DNA from: Streptomyces mirabilis
GTDB taxonomy: Bacteria > Actinomycetota > Actinomycetes > Streptomycetales > Streptomycetaceae
Assembly: GCF_039503195.1 (NCBI RefSeq)
Contig: NZ_JBCJKP010000001.1
Coordinates: 9,734,001 to 9,798,000 of the forward strand
Direction of reading: 5' to 3'
DNA length: 64,000 nucleotides
Shown one piece after another: positions 35,591 to 44,674 of the stretch (position 1 is the first letter of the stretch; each line of letters begins with the position of its first letter). A program made the position numbers and the translations under genes. A model generated the notes under the pieces. That model searched no databases. It was not told where the DNA came from and saw only the letters and a list, made by a program, of their open reading frames with translations.

Positions 35591-35614
35591 CCCAGATAGG
35601 CGTGAGAGGTCGGT

Positions 35615-35875
35615 TCAGTGATGGTGTCCGTTGTACATACGGTCGCCGCCGTGCTCGTGTTCAGCGTGATCGGGTGAGCCGTCCATCATCTGCACCATCG
35701 CTGGGCCGCCGGTGCGCCAGAACCGTACGAGCAGACCCGCGGCCAGCAGTGGGAACGCGATGGTGAGCCAAGTCGTGTAGTTCCAGGTGATCCCTATGTT
35801 GGTGGAGGCGATCTCGAAGGCCATGGCCGCGGTGAAGTCGGCGCCCTTGCGGAAGAGGGAACGCGCGAGGGGCAC
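35615..35875 (-). pseudogene. Permease (DUF318/ArsP-like) remnant with internal deletion
   Basis: Residues VPLARSLFRKGADFTAAMAF plus EIASTN match the segment of DUF318 permeases following the Cys-Ser motif. They are joined directly to the C-terminal helix and tail (ITWNYTTWLTIAFPLLAAGL, then PDHAEHEHGGDRMYNGHHH). About half the usual helices are absent at both the N-terminus and the middle. The His-rich tail hints at metal handling, in keeping with the neighbouring DUF305 gene. Confidence 0.6.
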
Positions 35876-35944
35876 GGACGAAGGACTCGCCCGATCCTGT
35901 AGAAGAACGTGGGGAAGGGGGAGCGGTTGGGTTGCTCGGCCAGG

Positions 35945-37150
35945 TCAGGTGTCGGCTCCGGCGTGCGCGTGGCGGCCTCCGGAATGGGGGCCGCGCCAGT
36001 CCAGGCACAGGACGGTGGCGTCGTCTCTCACGTGGCCGTTGCAGGCGTCGCTGACCGCGGCGACCAGCGTGCGTACGACCTCGCGCGGGTGCTCGCCGGC
36101 CGTAGCACGGATGAGGCCGGGCAGGTCGACCGTTTCCGCGTGGCGTTCTTGCATGCCGTCGGTGTAGAGCACGAGGCGGTCACCGGGGCGCAGGTCGAAG
36201 TCCTGCACCTGGTACGCGTCATGCGCGGCGACGCCGAAGGGCAGGTCCACGGCCAGGTGCACTTCCTCGACCGTGCCGTCGCGTAGCCGTAGCGGCCAGG
36301 GGTGGCCCGCGTTGACGAGCTGGGCGCTGGCCCCGTCCAGGGCGATGCGCAGCAGCTGGCCGGTGGCGAAGCTTCGTCGGCCGTGGTCGAGGAGGGCCTG
36401 GTGGATCTGTTGGGCCTGTTCGGCAAGGTCCGTCCCGGAGCGGCGGGCACCGCGGGAGGCGTTGACCAGGAGGGTGGCGACGAGCGAGGCGTGCACGTCG
36501 TGGCCCATGGCGTCGGTGATGGACAGGTGCAGGGTGTCCTGGTCGAGGCTGTAGTCGTAGGTGTCACCGGCGATGTCGGAGGCCGGGACCAGGGCACCGG
36601 CGAGGGCGAACTCGGCGGCTTCGCAGGAAGGGGCCGCGGGCAGGAGCTGGCGCTGGATTTCCGCGGCCAGGCTGACCGAGGTGGTGCGGTTGCCCCAGTG
36701 GTAGAGGTCGGTGAACCGGCGGTCGGTGACGATGATGTACGCCAGCGCGTGCGCAGTCTCTTCGACCTGCTCCAGAACGTCTTGTGTGACCCGGGTAAGG
36801 AACAGCTCCAGGACACCGATGGTGTCACCGCGGTTGGTGACAGGGGCGAACACCCGCTGGCCCTGCTCGCCCTCCGGGGCCTGCACCAGTTTCTGGGTGC
36901 GCAGGACCTCGTCGTAGACGCTGCTGCCGACGAGGGGGACCTGTTCGGCGCAGCCCTGCTGTTGCGCCGACGTCTTCTCGCTGACCCGCAGCATGCGCCG
37001 GCCGACGACGTCGAGGAAAAGGAACGACACGTATTGCGCGCCGAACCGGTCGCGCAGATTGCGCGCCACGATCTCGAGGGAGTCCACCGGCGCGCCGTCC
37101 TCCGCCGCTGCGAGCACCTCGGCCAGTCCCATCCGATCCCGCACCACCAT
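35945..37150 (-). CDS. GAF-domain SpoIIE-type serine phosphatase
   Basis: A 401-residue regulator. The N-terminal GAF-like sensor (about 20-150; [20 protein letters not shown]) is followed by a PPM/SpoIIE catalytic domain. Its metal-binding acids lie in [34 protein letters not shown] and [14 protein letters not shown], and NAGHPWPL completes the core. It should dephosphorylate an anti-anti-sigma factor or similar phosphoserine protein. The start is near 37150 with ATG/GTG alternatives. It stands alone between the permease relic and the replication-relaxation pseudogene. Confidence 0.92.
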   Translation of the reverse strand: MVVRDRMGLAEVLAAAEDGAPVDSLEIVARNLRDRFGAQYVSFLFLDVVGRRMLRVSEKTSAQQQGCAEQVPLVGSSVYDEVLRTQKLVQAPEGEQGQRVFAPVTNRGDTIGVLELFLTRVTQDVLEQVEETAHALAYIIVTDRRFTDLYHWGNRTTSVSLAAEIQRQLLPAAPSCEAAEFALAGALVPASDIAGDTYDYSLDQDTLHLSITDAMGHDVHASLVATLLVNASRGARRSGTDLAEQAQQIHQALLDHGRRSFATGQLLRIALDGASAQLVNAGHPWPLRLRDGTVEEVHLAVDLPFGVAAHDAYQVQDFDLRPGDRLVLYTDGMQERHAETVDLPGLIRATAGEHPREVVRTLVAAVSDACNGHVRDDATVLCLDWRGPHSGGRHAHAGADT

Positions 37151-37216
37151 CAGCCTCCCTGGTTACCGATTCTCCTTCCCCGACACGACAGGCATCACGG
37201 CTGCTCCACGAGCGCG

Positions 37217-38230
37217 GTGCGCGCTCATGTACTGGCCGCGCTGGGCGTGCTGAAGCTCGCGACCGCCGATCAGATGCACCGGCTGATGGCGCCGGGCCGC
37301 AAGGACAACAAGGGCGTTCCGGAACGCGGCCCTGGATCTGGCCCGGCACGGTCTCGCCGTCTCCGAGGGCAGCACCCGGGACGGCAACGAGCTCTGGAAC
37401 TTGACGCCGCTCGGACTGGACGCCCCCGCCGAAGTCCTGGACCGGCCGCCCGGGGAGAGGGGCGGGACCGCGCGTGGCGCGGCCCGCTCGGGTGCCCCGC
37501 ACGCGGTCGCGGTCAACGAGACGGTCATCGCCATCACCCGCACGCCCGCCACGGCGACCCGGCCCGTGCCGCGCCGGCAGCCCGCCCCGATGGCGCGCCC
37601 GCCGCGGAGCAGGCGCCGGCTCCGGGGCTCGTGCTGGAGCCGCACGGGATGGGCTGGGTCGGTTCCTGGCCGACGGAGATCGCGCTCACTCTCCCCACCA
37701 GTAGGGGCAACCGGGCCGGGGTCCGCGCGGACGCGGTGCTCCAGGCGCCGGAGGCCGGGTTGCCGGTGTTGTTCGTGGAGGTCGACAACTGCGCCGAGTC
37801 CGCCGTCACCCAGGCGGCCAAGTTCGAGAAGTACCTGCGCCACTCCCGGCTGAAGTCCAAGAACCCGCTCGGCAGCGAGAGGCCGGTGTGGCGCACCCAG
37901 TACCCGTCGACCGGGCGGGAGGGACCCCCGCCGGTCATGGCCGTCTTCAACCCCGGCACCCGAACCGGCCCGCAGGCCCTGAAGAACCGCATGAACACCG
38001 TCATGGAGCTCACCCGCCTCGTCTGGTCCGGCAGCTACCACCTCGCCGACGGCGGCTCCGGCTTCGAAGAACGGGACGGCTACTACGCCGACGCCACCCC
38101 CCTCCTCTTCACCACCCTCGACCGCCTCCAGACCAGCGGCCCCCGGACGTGGAGCGGCCCGGACCACAACGGGGATGGGCAGTGCCGGTCTCTGAGCCCC
38201 ATAGCCTCACATGAAGGCGTCACGGCGTGA
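37217..38230 (+). pseudogene. Replication-relaxation family protein, frameshifted
   Basis: The start VRAHVLAALGVLKLATADQM shifts to LARHGLAVSEGSTRDGNELW and SGAPHAVAVNETVIAITR. After another shift it continues VGSWPTEIALTLPTSRGNRA, VLFVEVDNCAESAVTQAAKF and TVMELTRLVWSGSYHLADGG. These are the winged-helix N-terminus and nuclease-like C-terminus of the replication-relaxation family carried by actinomycete plasmids and integrative elements. At least two indels separate the frames. A rearranged fragment of a second copy lies at 19150. Confidence 0.78.
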
Positions 38231-38405
38231 CGCTTTCTGAACGCGATTGCCTCTGGCGATAGGCCTGGGTGCGGCAGTGCGGCACACCTCGTTTCTCTGT
38301 CACTGCTGCCGTGTCTCTGTGCGGACGCGTTGGCGGAGGTTGCGTCGGTTCCGGACGGCAATTTTCGGATGCGGCACGCCGCCGCTGCGTGGTGGGATGC
38401 GCCGC

Positions 38406-39253
38406 ATGAGCGACCTATCGCTGCGCGCCCGTATCGAGCAGTACTACGCCACTGTGCCGCTGCTGTTCGCCGACGCCGAAACGTTCGGTCCATTGCGGCT
38501 GTTTGTACGAAAGGCGCCAGGAACCCCGTACTACGGCGGTCCGAGTCACGCGCAGCCCACGGCAGAGGGCTCCGCGGTCGTCACCGCCGCCGACATCGCC
38601 CGGGTGCGTGCCCGGCAGCGCGAACTCGGCGTGCCGGAAGCCTTCGAGTGGCTCGCTGAGGCGGCGCCGATGCTGCGCGCCCGTATCGAGGCCGTCGGGC
38701 TCCCGGTGGAAGAGCGCCCGCTGATGGCCCTCGACCCGCACCGCCCGGTGCTCCCGCAGCCTCTGCCGGACGGCGTCACGATCCGCGCGCTGTCGGCCGA
38801 GGACCCGGTGCTGCCCGCAGCCCTCGCCCTTCCCCGCCTGGCTTTCGCCGAGGCGGGCACTGCGGTGGGCTCGGCGGGTCGCGCGGAACTGTCGGCGGCG
38901 GCCGAGGAACTGACCGCGGACGGCACGGTCGAACGATCCGCCCCGCCATCCGCGCCGGGCACAAGACACTCGTCGCTGCCCTCGCCCCGGACGGCACCCC
39001 GCTCGCCGCCGGCCACTACCACCCGGCGAACGGCACGACCGAGATCGGCGGTGTCGGCACCCTGCCCACCGCTCGCCGCCAGGGTCTTGCCGCCGCCGTC
39101 ACGGCGGCCCTGGCCACCCACGCCCGCGACCACGGGATGCACACCGTCTTCCTCGCCTACGCGGAGGACGCCATCGCCCGTATCTACGCCCGCCTGGGCT
39201 TCCGCACTGCCGATATCACCCTTCTGATCGCCAACCAACCCGCACGGTCGTAG
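38406..39253 (+). pseudogene. GNAT N-acetyltransferase with N-terminal extension, frameshifted
   Basis: The first frame (ATG 38406) encodes SLRARIEQYYATVPLLFADA, FEWLAEAAPMLRARIEAVGL and VTIRALSAEDPVLPAALALP. The acetyl-CoA-binding half lies in the next frame: HKTLVAALAPDGTPLAAGHY, EIGGVGTLPTARRQGLAAAV, then FLAYAEDAIARIYARLGF to TAG 39253. A one- or two-base indel near 38930 separates them. As read the protein ends in Ser/Thr/Pro/Arg shadow sequence and would be inactive. Elsewhere intact, so recent inactivation or sequencing error. Confidence 0.78.
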
Positions 39254-39406
39254 GCTCGGGACAGTCTCCGCTTCAGGCACAGGCACGTTGGCTGCCGGGG
39301 CAGCGGGCTGCCGCACCGGCTGCAACTCTGGACGCTCTTCCTTCGCAGGTCAGGGCACCGCTCGGCGGCAAGATCGGATGAGACGGGACAATCCGCATGA
39401 ACGGTG

Positions 39407-39444
39407 GATTCGAGGTTCAGGAACCCGGGAGCGTTGACCGCTAG
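39407..39444. repeat. Repeat A, copy 1 (38 bp, contains the stop of the RibD-type gene)
   Basis: The sequence beginning GATTCGAGGTTCAGGAACCC and ending GACCGCTAG recurs at 42736-42773 with one mismatch. In both copies the final CTA is the TAG stop codon of a minus-strand gene. Confidence 0.85.
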
Positions 39445-40046
39445 TAGCTGTCGTAGCTGGGCTTACCGTTCGGCCGGTAGACGCCGACGATGGTGCCGCC
39501 CTTCGTCGTCGAGACGCTGACGGGCTCCAGCGCAGTGGGGATCGCTCCGTCGGCGAACAGCCGCTTGCCGGTGCCGATGATCACGGGATGGATGGTCAGC
39601 CGGTACTCGTCGACGAGGCCGTGCTGCATGAGGGTCTGGGCGAGGTCGCCGCTGCCGACGACGTTGATGTCGCCGCCGTCGGAGGCCTTCAGCTTGCGTA
39701 CGGCATCGACGGTGCCACCCTCCAACAGCGTGGAGTTCTGCCACGCGACGGACGTCAGGGTCCGAGACGCCACGTACTTGTGCATGCTGTTCATCCGATG
39801 GGTGAACGGGTTGTCGGGATCGGCGGTCGGCCAGTACGACGCGAAGATCTCGTACGTCTTGCGGCCGAGCAGCATCGCGTCGGAGTGCTCGTACCAGCCG
39901 GCGATGGCCGTGCCGACCTCGTCGTCGGCCACCGGTTTCTGCCAGCCGCCGTGCTCGAAGCCGCTCTCAGCGTCCTCGTCCGAACCGCCCGGCGCCTGCA
40001 TGACGCCGTCCAGCGTGAGGAACGTGCAAACGATGATCTTGCGCAT
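39441..40046 (-). CDS. Dihydrofolate reductase-like (RibD C-terminal) protein
   Basis: A 201-residue reductase of the RibD_C family. It opens MRKIIVCTFLTLDGVMQAPG, with AMLLGRKTYEIFASYWP, YVASRTLTS and the NADPH-site stretch DINVVGSGDLAQTLMQHGLV, then IHPVIIGTGKRLF. Stand-alone members are NADPH-dependent reductases of unknown substrate. ATG 40046 is the family start. The stop codon lies inside repeat A and the start is 67 bases from repeat B, the same geometry as the small gene at 42770. It appears functional. Confidence 0.9.
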   Translation of the reverse strand: MRKIIVCTFLTLDGVMQAPGGSDEDAESGFEHGGWQKPVADDEVGTAIAGWYEHSDAMLLGRKTYEIFASYWPTADPDNPFTHRMNSMHKYVASRTLTSVAWQNSTLLEGGTVDAVRKLKASDGGDINVVGSGDLAQTLMQHGLVDEYRLTIHPVIIGTGKRLFADGAIPTALEPVSVSTTKGGTIVGVYRPNGKPSYDSY

Positions 40047-40112
40047 GGTGCGCTCCCTTCGTCGACGGGTAGACGGCACAACCGCCGGAAACTCATCGGC
40101 GGAAATTCCGCG

Positions 40113-40187
40113 GAGGCGAGGGCGTGCAAGCCGTACGGGTGACATTGGCCCGGCGTTGGCCTGCTCGCGCAGGTGTCGGCGCAGCAC
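40113..40187. repeat. Repeat B, copy 1
   Basis: GAGGCGAGGGCGTGCAAGCC and the following 50 or so bases recur at 43024-43097 with roughly one difference in six. On the minus strand both copies could encode related peptides (LREQANAGPMSPVRLARPRL versus LREQTDAGQRSPERLTRPRL), so this may be the edge of a decayed gene. Confidence 0.75.
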
Positions 40188-40222
40188 GCCCTGAGGGCGT
40201 AAGGGCACCACAAGACGCAGCA

Positions 40223-40250
40223 GGCCCCGGACGGGTGGCCGTCCGGGGCC
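40223..40250. terminator. Perfect 12-bp hairpin
   Basis: GGCCCCGGACGG and CCGTCCGGGGCC pair without mismatch around GTGG. No intact gene ends here. It may belong to the decayed gene represented by repeat B. Confidence 0.7.
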
Positions 40251-41011
40251 CTGAGGCACCGCTGGGGCTGTTAGTAGTTCATGAGAGGGCACAAGCTAGC
40301 GCGAACACGGCGGGGAGAGGCGGTCTGCCGTCGTCTACCTCGCGCGGAGCGGGTCGGGAGGTTCCGGCATGGCGTCGTTTGTGCGGCCTGCGCTGAGGGC
40401 TCGGCGCGGGCTCGGTGGCGCTGCGGGGTGGGGGCCGAGGACTCCTCGGGCTCGCAACTCGCCGAGGTCTGGCAGACGGACGCCGGGCAGTGCGTCGAGA
40501 AGGTCGGCCTGGGCGGCGCGGATGTTCTGCGCGGGAGCCTCGGGGCCGGCGCCAAGAGTGCGGCGGGTGGTCACGGTGATCATCGTAGGGGCGGCCCTTG
40601 GCCGGAGGACAGTGGGGAGCCTGGCGCCGTACGGTGGGCACGTCGCCAGGCTCACTCGGGCAACGCGCCGTCCGGCAGGTGGTTACGGCCCCTTCCACTG
40701 CGCTGCGGATCGGCAAGGCCGGGGCCGGCCGGGGTGATTGGCGCTCCTGGTTCCTTCCCCGTACGCGGCGCTCCGCCCGTGGTGGGCGCGCACGGCAGGC
40801 TGTCAGCCGGTGCCGCGCGTCACGACTGCGCCTTCGTCCGGGCGAGCTCCTTCAGTGCCACCCGGGCCGCCGAACCACTGGCGGAGTTGTCCCCAGCGGT
40901 CCAGTCGCGCCGCGTTCGATACGCGGTCTGGGACAACGGCATCAGGCGGTGCATTCTGGGCTTACCGGTCTTTCCGGCTCGCACCGTCGGACCGGCCGGG
41001 GAGGGGGAACC
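40251..41011. other. About 760 bases without a supported gene
   Basis: Open frames on both strands are Arg/Ala/Gly-rich with no start signals. A plus-strand leader with GAGGGGGAA precedes the GTG at 41012. Nothing else can be defined. Confidence 0.4.
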
Positions 41012-41971
41012 GTGGACGCCGACGACCGTACGGGACCGCGTGAGTGGTCCACCACGTCGCCTGAGCATGTCGACCAGCTGGCTCGCGGGGTGCTGGGGGC
41101 CGCCCGTGACGCGGCCCGGGAGCTGCGGCGGGATCCTCCGGACCCGACTCGGCGAACGTGGACCCTCGGCGTGCTGGCGGGCAGACGCAGGCAATGCTGG
41201 GCCCCGACCTGCCGGACGGCCCGCCGGTTTGGGGTGGCAGCGCAGGAGGAATTCGTACGTACCTCTCTCGCTCTCGCCGTGCACGTGCGGGCGCACCGCT
41301 GGGCGGAGGTTGATCTCGGCGCGGCGGGTGTGCTGGGCAAGGACGATGTACCGCACCTCGGGGAGCGCGGGACGGCCGACGCCTTCGACGTCCTTGGGCG
41401 GCTGATGCTTCCGCACTCCTCGCCCGAGGGCTGGACCGCCACCCTCGTTACCGACCTGGCCCGCGGCGACACGACGCTGGAGGCGGCGGTCAAGCTGGGC
41501 ATCCTGCACCCCACCCTCCTGGCCCTCGCCGATGACGCGACTCGCGTCATCGGCGAGGGCCGGCACGGGCTCAATGTGCGCCGTCTGAAGGAGCTGACCC
41601 AGGCGCTGCGGGACTGCGCGGGCGCCGGTCAAGGGTGCCCGGTCGTGGACGGGGGTCTCACGGGAGGCGACTTCGGGGACTGTGACCTGGATCCCGGGAC
41701 CGTGCTCGACCCCGCTCAGTTGGAGGTGTTGGAGGTGTTGAAGGGGCTGTCGGAACGGCAGGAAACGGTGCACCACGAGCAAGTGACCTCCTCCGCCCCG
41801 GAATCGGCCGGCATCGCGGACGAGGGTGAACCCGTGGCCGAAGGCGCGCCCCTGGACGAGCTGCCTTCCATGGACGAGTACGAGCGAGGGACCGCGGCGG
41901 TCGAGCCGCGCACCGACACCTCGGGGTTCGGTGATCCTCACCTGCGCGGCCACGGTCCGTTCGGACTCTGA
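41012..41971 (+). CDS. Hypothetical protein, 319 aa
   Basis: I do not recognise this family. GTG 41012 follows GAGGGGGAA at good spacing. The body is helical and acidic: VDQLARGVLGAARDAARELR, TSLALAVHVRAHRWAEVDLG, DVLGRLMLPHSSPEGWTATL and LADDATRVIGEG. The end is Glu/Ser-rich and probably disordered (SAPESAGIADEGEPVAEGAP). Residues about 48-78 are Arg/Cys-rich (RRRQCWAPTCRTARRFG), whereas another frame there reads QAMLGPDLPDGPPVWGG. Two compensating indels may therefore have scrambled a short stretch. A regulatory or plasmid-type function is possible but unsupported. Confidence 0.55.
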   Translation: MDADDRTGPREWSTTSPEHVDQLARGVLGAARDAARELRRDPPDPTRRTWTLGVLAGRRRQCWAPTCRTARRFGVAAQEEFVRTSLALAVHVRAHRWAEVDLGAAGVLGKDDVPHLGERGTADAFDVLGRLMLPHSSPEGWTATLVTDLARGDTTLEAAVKLGILHPTLLALADDATRVIGEGRHGLNVRRLKELTQALRDCAGAGQGCPVVDGGLTGGDFGDCDLDPGTVLDPAQLEVLEVLKGLSERQETVHHEQVTSSAPESAGIADEGEPVAEGAPLDELPSMDEYERGTAAVEPRTDTSGFGDPHLRGHGPFGL

Positions 41972-42213
41972 CCGGCACCGTCGAGGGCGTACTCACGCGC
42001 CGGCCGGTCAGCCCTAAACGATCACTGGACCTTCGGTGAGAGAACCTGGCGGTTACCAGCCTTCGGGTGACACCGCTGTGTGCTTGTGGGGGAGTGGGGC
42101 AGGCGCTTTTCAATGCGACTTCCCCAGCGTCGTACCTCCTGGCGTCCGTATGGCGTGCCGACGACCGTCTGGCCGGCCTGCGACGAACCGGTGGGCTCCC
42201 GTACGGTCCCTGA

Positions 42214-42286
42214 CATGTCTGAGCGGATAGAGCGGCTTGAGCACGAGAACGAGCAGCTCAGGCATGCGATCGAGAGCGCCCGGTGA
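42214..42286 (+). CDS. Possible 23-aa coiled-coil peptide or gene remnant
   Basis: ATG 42214 encodes SERIERLEHENEQLRHAIES, a near-ideal leucine-zipper heptad, then stops at 42286. It could be the N-terminus of a truncated regulator or transposase subunit. There is no further homology in frame. The rest of 41972-42458 shows no supported gene. Confidence 0.25.
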
Positions 42287-42458
42287 TCGATTTGGCCCGA
42301 GGGGCGCTGATGGCCACCTTCGGCTGTCCGGCCGAGGACGCGTGGGAGCTTTGGATTCCCTGCCGCCGCGGTCACCAGGCCTGCGCGTATCCCCGCCGAC
42401 TGACCGTGTTCGTGGTGGGTACCCGGGGCGGTGCAGTCAGCCGGGAAGGACGTGTGTC

Positions 42459-42662
42459 GTGATCGTCGTTGCTTTTTTGCTGCTGCCCCTGCTGGGGCTT
42501 TTGCTGTACGGCATGGACCGCGTCGAGGACCGTCTCACCGCCAGGCCCTCAGAGCCGCGTCATGCCGGCGGCCGCCGTCTGCGGTTGATTCCCGGCGGCC
42601 ACCAGCACACCGCTCACCATGCGGCACGCCGACAGCACGAACAGCAGTCCCGGGCGGCTTGA
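42459..42662 (+). CDS. Small membrane protein, 67 aa
   Basis: GTG 42459 follows GGGAAGGA. One N-terminal helix (VAFLLLPLLGLLLYGMDRVE) is followed by DRLTARPSEPR, a basic segment (GGRRLRLIPGG) and a His/Gln-rich tail. Single-span proteins with the motif LLPxLLxxxxxxDRxED before a charged tail are frequent in streptomycetes, function unknown. The minus-strand gene at 42770 encodes a relative of the same layout. Confidence 0.6.
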   Translation: MIVVAFLLLPLLGLLLYGMDRVEDRLTARPSEPRHAGGRRLRLIPGGHQHTAHHAARRQHEQQSRAA

Positions 42663-42735
42663 CCCTGACCGCATCCGCCGCTCAGCGCATCCCGCAGGTG
42701 TGCGAAAGTGTTTACCACCCGCACCGTGATCTGCG

Positions 42736-42773
42736 GATTCGAGGTTCAGAAACCCGGGAGCGTTGACCGCTAG
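42736..42773. repeat. Repeat A, copy 2 (contains the stop of the small membrane gene)
   Basis: A 38-bp copy of 39407-39444, differing at one base (GTTCAGAAACCC against GTTCAGGAACCC). Its terminal CTA (42770-42772) is the TAG stop of the adjacent minus-strand gene. Confidence 0.85.
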
Positions 42774-42958
42774 GGGTCTCGCTGTCCGTGATCGTGGCTG
42801 TCGACGTGCTTCGTGGGCTTGTCCTCTGGAGGGGGCGGTGGCGGTGAGGGGAACAGGAGGTCTTCGAAGAGGTCCAGCGCCAGCATCAGGAGCAGGAGCA
42901 TTACCGGCACGAGCAGAGCCAGTACGACCACGATGCCTCCCGACGAAGCGGTGATCAC
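42770..42958 (-). CDS. Small membrane protein, 62 aa
   Basis: From GTG 42958 one strongly hydrophobic helix (IVVVLALLVPVMLLLLMLAL) is followed by DLFEDLLFPSPPPPPPEDKP and a His/Asp tail. The layout resembles the plus-strand small protein at 42459 (helix then D-x-x-ED). Its stop codon is supplied by repeat A and its start lies 66 bases from repeat B, matching the RibD-type gene at 39441. Function unknown. Confidence 0.6.
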   Translation of the reverse strand: MITASSGGIVVVLALLVPVMLLLLMLALDLFEDLLFPSPPPPPPEDKPTKHVDSHDHGQRDP

Positions 42959-43023
42959 GGGAACGGCGCGACGGCAGAAAGTCCAGTGTCAGTGTGCGCT
43001 GAATGGGTGAGGGCCGCATGCGC

Positions 43024-43097
43024 GAGGCGAGGGCGTGTAAGCCGTTCGGGTGACCTCTGTCCGGCGTCGGTCTGCTCGCGCAGGTACTGCCACAACG
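43024..43097. repeat. Repeat B, copy 2
   Basis: Related to 40113-40187 over about 70 bases, starting GAGGCGAGGGCGTG(T)AAGCC. Here the minus-strand reading continues upstream as VVGETAVLRATLWQYLREQ, a plausible N-terminal coding remnant of an unidentified gene. Confidence 0.75.
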
Positions 43098-43179
43098 TCG
43101 CCCGCAGCACCGCGGTCTCACCGACCACGTTGACCGGGTTATCCGCCTTCCCCTCCCTGACAGTCGCTGTGCCGCCATG

Positions 43180-43404
43180 TCACGCGACCGTTCGCAGGGC
43201 GTTGCCGACGACCTTCGCCAACTCGTCGGCGGACTCGGGGGTCAGACGGTAGAACCCCTGGAGACTGACCGAGCGTTCGAGACGGCCGTCCACCACGTAT
43301 TTCGGACCGCGGGTCTGGCCTCGGCGGTTACGCCAGGTAAGCCCCGCCAGAAGATTGCCGGGGATCGTGGTCTCGAAGCTTACGGGCGTCGCGTCCACGT
43401 GCAC
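43180..43404 (-). CDS. Hypothetical fragment, 74 aa
   Basis: A minus frame beginning near 43404 reads FETTIPGNLLAGLTWRNRRG, PKYVVDGRLERSVSLQGFYR and LTPESADELAKVVGNALRTV. It has normal-looking composition and secondary-structure alternation, but I cannot name it. It abuts the truncated end of an IS5-type transposase, so it is probably the 3' part of an interrupted gene. Confidence 0.35.
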   Translation of the reverse strand: MHVDATPVSFETTIPGNLLAGLTWRNRRGQTRGPKYVVDGRLERSVSLQGFYRLTPESADELAKVVGNALRTVA

Positions 43405-43411
43405 TGCCAGT

Positions 43412-43672
43412 ATTCAGCCTTGCGCTCGTAACGGCGGTGGAGCCGACGGCAGCCGGCGAGCCAGGCCATGGTGCGCTGGATCGTCCAGCGGTGGCGGCCC
43501 ATTCGGGTGGAAGATTCGATGCCCTTGCGTGCGATGCGGTGGGTGACGCCGCGCTTGCGCGCAGCGATCGACGTCGTAATCCTCCTCGGCGTGCAGCTTG
43601 GCAGGCTTGCGTCGGCGTGGGCCGAGGCGGGCGCGGATCGGTGGGATCCCGCGGACCAGGGGTCAGGGTCTG
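43412..43672 (-). pseudogene. IS5-family transposase C-terminal fragment
   Basis: The minus strand reads GPRRRKPAKLHAEEDYDVDR, then after a frameshift KRGVTHRIARKGIESSTRMG and HRWTIQRTMAWLAGCRRLHR, RRYERKA. This is the last third of an IS5/IS1182-type DDE transposase including the final catalytic Glu position (WxIxRT... replaces WVIERT with Gln for Glu). The C-terminal tail is lost where it meets the neighbouring fragment. It is clearly inactive. Confidence 0.8.
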
Positions 43673-43699
43673 GGTAGCCGGGCCCGCTGCAGGCGTTCC

Positions 43700-44674
43700 T
43701 CACACGCGGATGGTGATCTTGCCGCGGGCTTGACCGTCCTTCAGATACCGGATGGCCTCGGGGACGTCGGCCAGCGGATACGTCCGGTGGACGACGGGTT
43801 TCACGGAGCCGGCCTCGACCAGGTCCGCGAGGAGCCGAAGATCGTCGTGCTTCTGTGTGGAGACGAGCCCCAGCAGCCGTTGGCCTACGAACGGCGACAG
43901 CATCAGCGCCCGCGGTATGCGCCCGATGCCGCCAGTCCACTTGCCTCCGCCTTCGCCGCCGACGATGACGAGGGTTCCGCGCGGGGTGAGGGCGCGGCGG
44001 AGCCGGTGCAGCGGCCGGTTTCCGGCGATATCGAGGACGAGGTCGTAGCGGCGGGTGCCGTCCGTCGGGTCCTCGCGGGTGTAGTCGATGACCTCGTCCG
44101 CGCCGAGGGAGCGGACCATGTCCGTACCGGCCGTGCTGCAGACGCCGGTGACGTGCGTGCCGAAGGCCTTGGCGAGCTGGACGGCGAAGCTGCCCACCCC
44201 GCCGGACGCGCCGATGACCAGGACGCGCTGCTCGGCCCGCACGCGTCCGGCGTCCCGCAGGGCCTGCAGGGCGGCACACCCGGACACGGGTATCGCAGCC
44301 ACCGCCGCGAAGTCCAGGCCGGACGGCTTCGGCGCGAGCCGGTCCTGCTTGGCGCACGCATACTCGGCGAAGGCTCCGTCGCAGGTGCCGTACACCTCGT
44401 CGCCGGGCCGAAAGCGGCTCACCTCCGGGCCGACGGCCTCGACGACACCCGCCGCGTCCATGCCCCGCACGCGGGGCTTCGACCCGCGCAGGCCGTAGGG
44501 CGTGGCGCGGATCAGGTACGGCAGCCCGGCTGTGACGTGCCACACGCCCGGATCGACTGAGGACGCGTGGACGCGCAGCAGCACCTCGCCGCTGCCGGGC
44601 GTCGCCGGCTTGGCGACCTCCTCGAGGCGAAGGACGTCGGGCGGTCCGTAGTTGTTGTGGACGATGGCCTTCAT
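43700..44674 (-). CDS. MDR-family NAD(P)H oxidoreductase
   Basis: A 324-residue reductase. The GroES-like domain (MKAIVHNNYGPPDVLRLEEV; RVRGMDAAGVVEAVGPEVSR) is followed by a Rossmann fold with VIGASGGVGSFAVQLAKAFG and SLGADEVIDYTRED. There is no zinc-ligand set, so it is of quinone reductase/RTN4IP1 type. Its ATG overlaps the stop of an XRE-type regulator by four bases, and that gene overlaps a membrane protein gene, giving one tight operon from the promoter at 45342-45371. Intact. Confidence 0.92.
   Translation of the reverse strand: MKAIVHNNYGPPDVLRLEEVAKPATPGSGEVLLRVHASSVDPGVWHVTAGLPYLIRATPYGLRGSKPRVRGMDAAGVVEAVGPEVSRFRPGDEVYGTCDGAFAEYACAKQDRLAPKPSGLDFAAVAAIPVSGCAALQALRDAGRVRAEQRVLVIGASGGVGSFAVQLAKAFGTHVTGVCSTAGTDMVRSLGADEVIDYTREDPTDGTRRYDLVLDIAGNRPLHRLRRALTPRGTLVIVGGEGGGKWTGGIGRIPRALMLSPFVGQRLLGLVSTQKHDDLRLLADLVEAGSVKPVVHRTYPLADVPEAIRYLKDGQARGKITIRV

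Noticed and set aside
42214..42286. Leucine-zipper micro-peptide considered as a real regulator
   Set aside because: Only 23 codons, no ribosome-binding site and no continuation, so it is listed at low confidence only.
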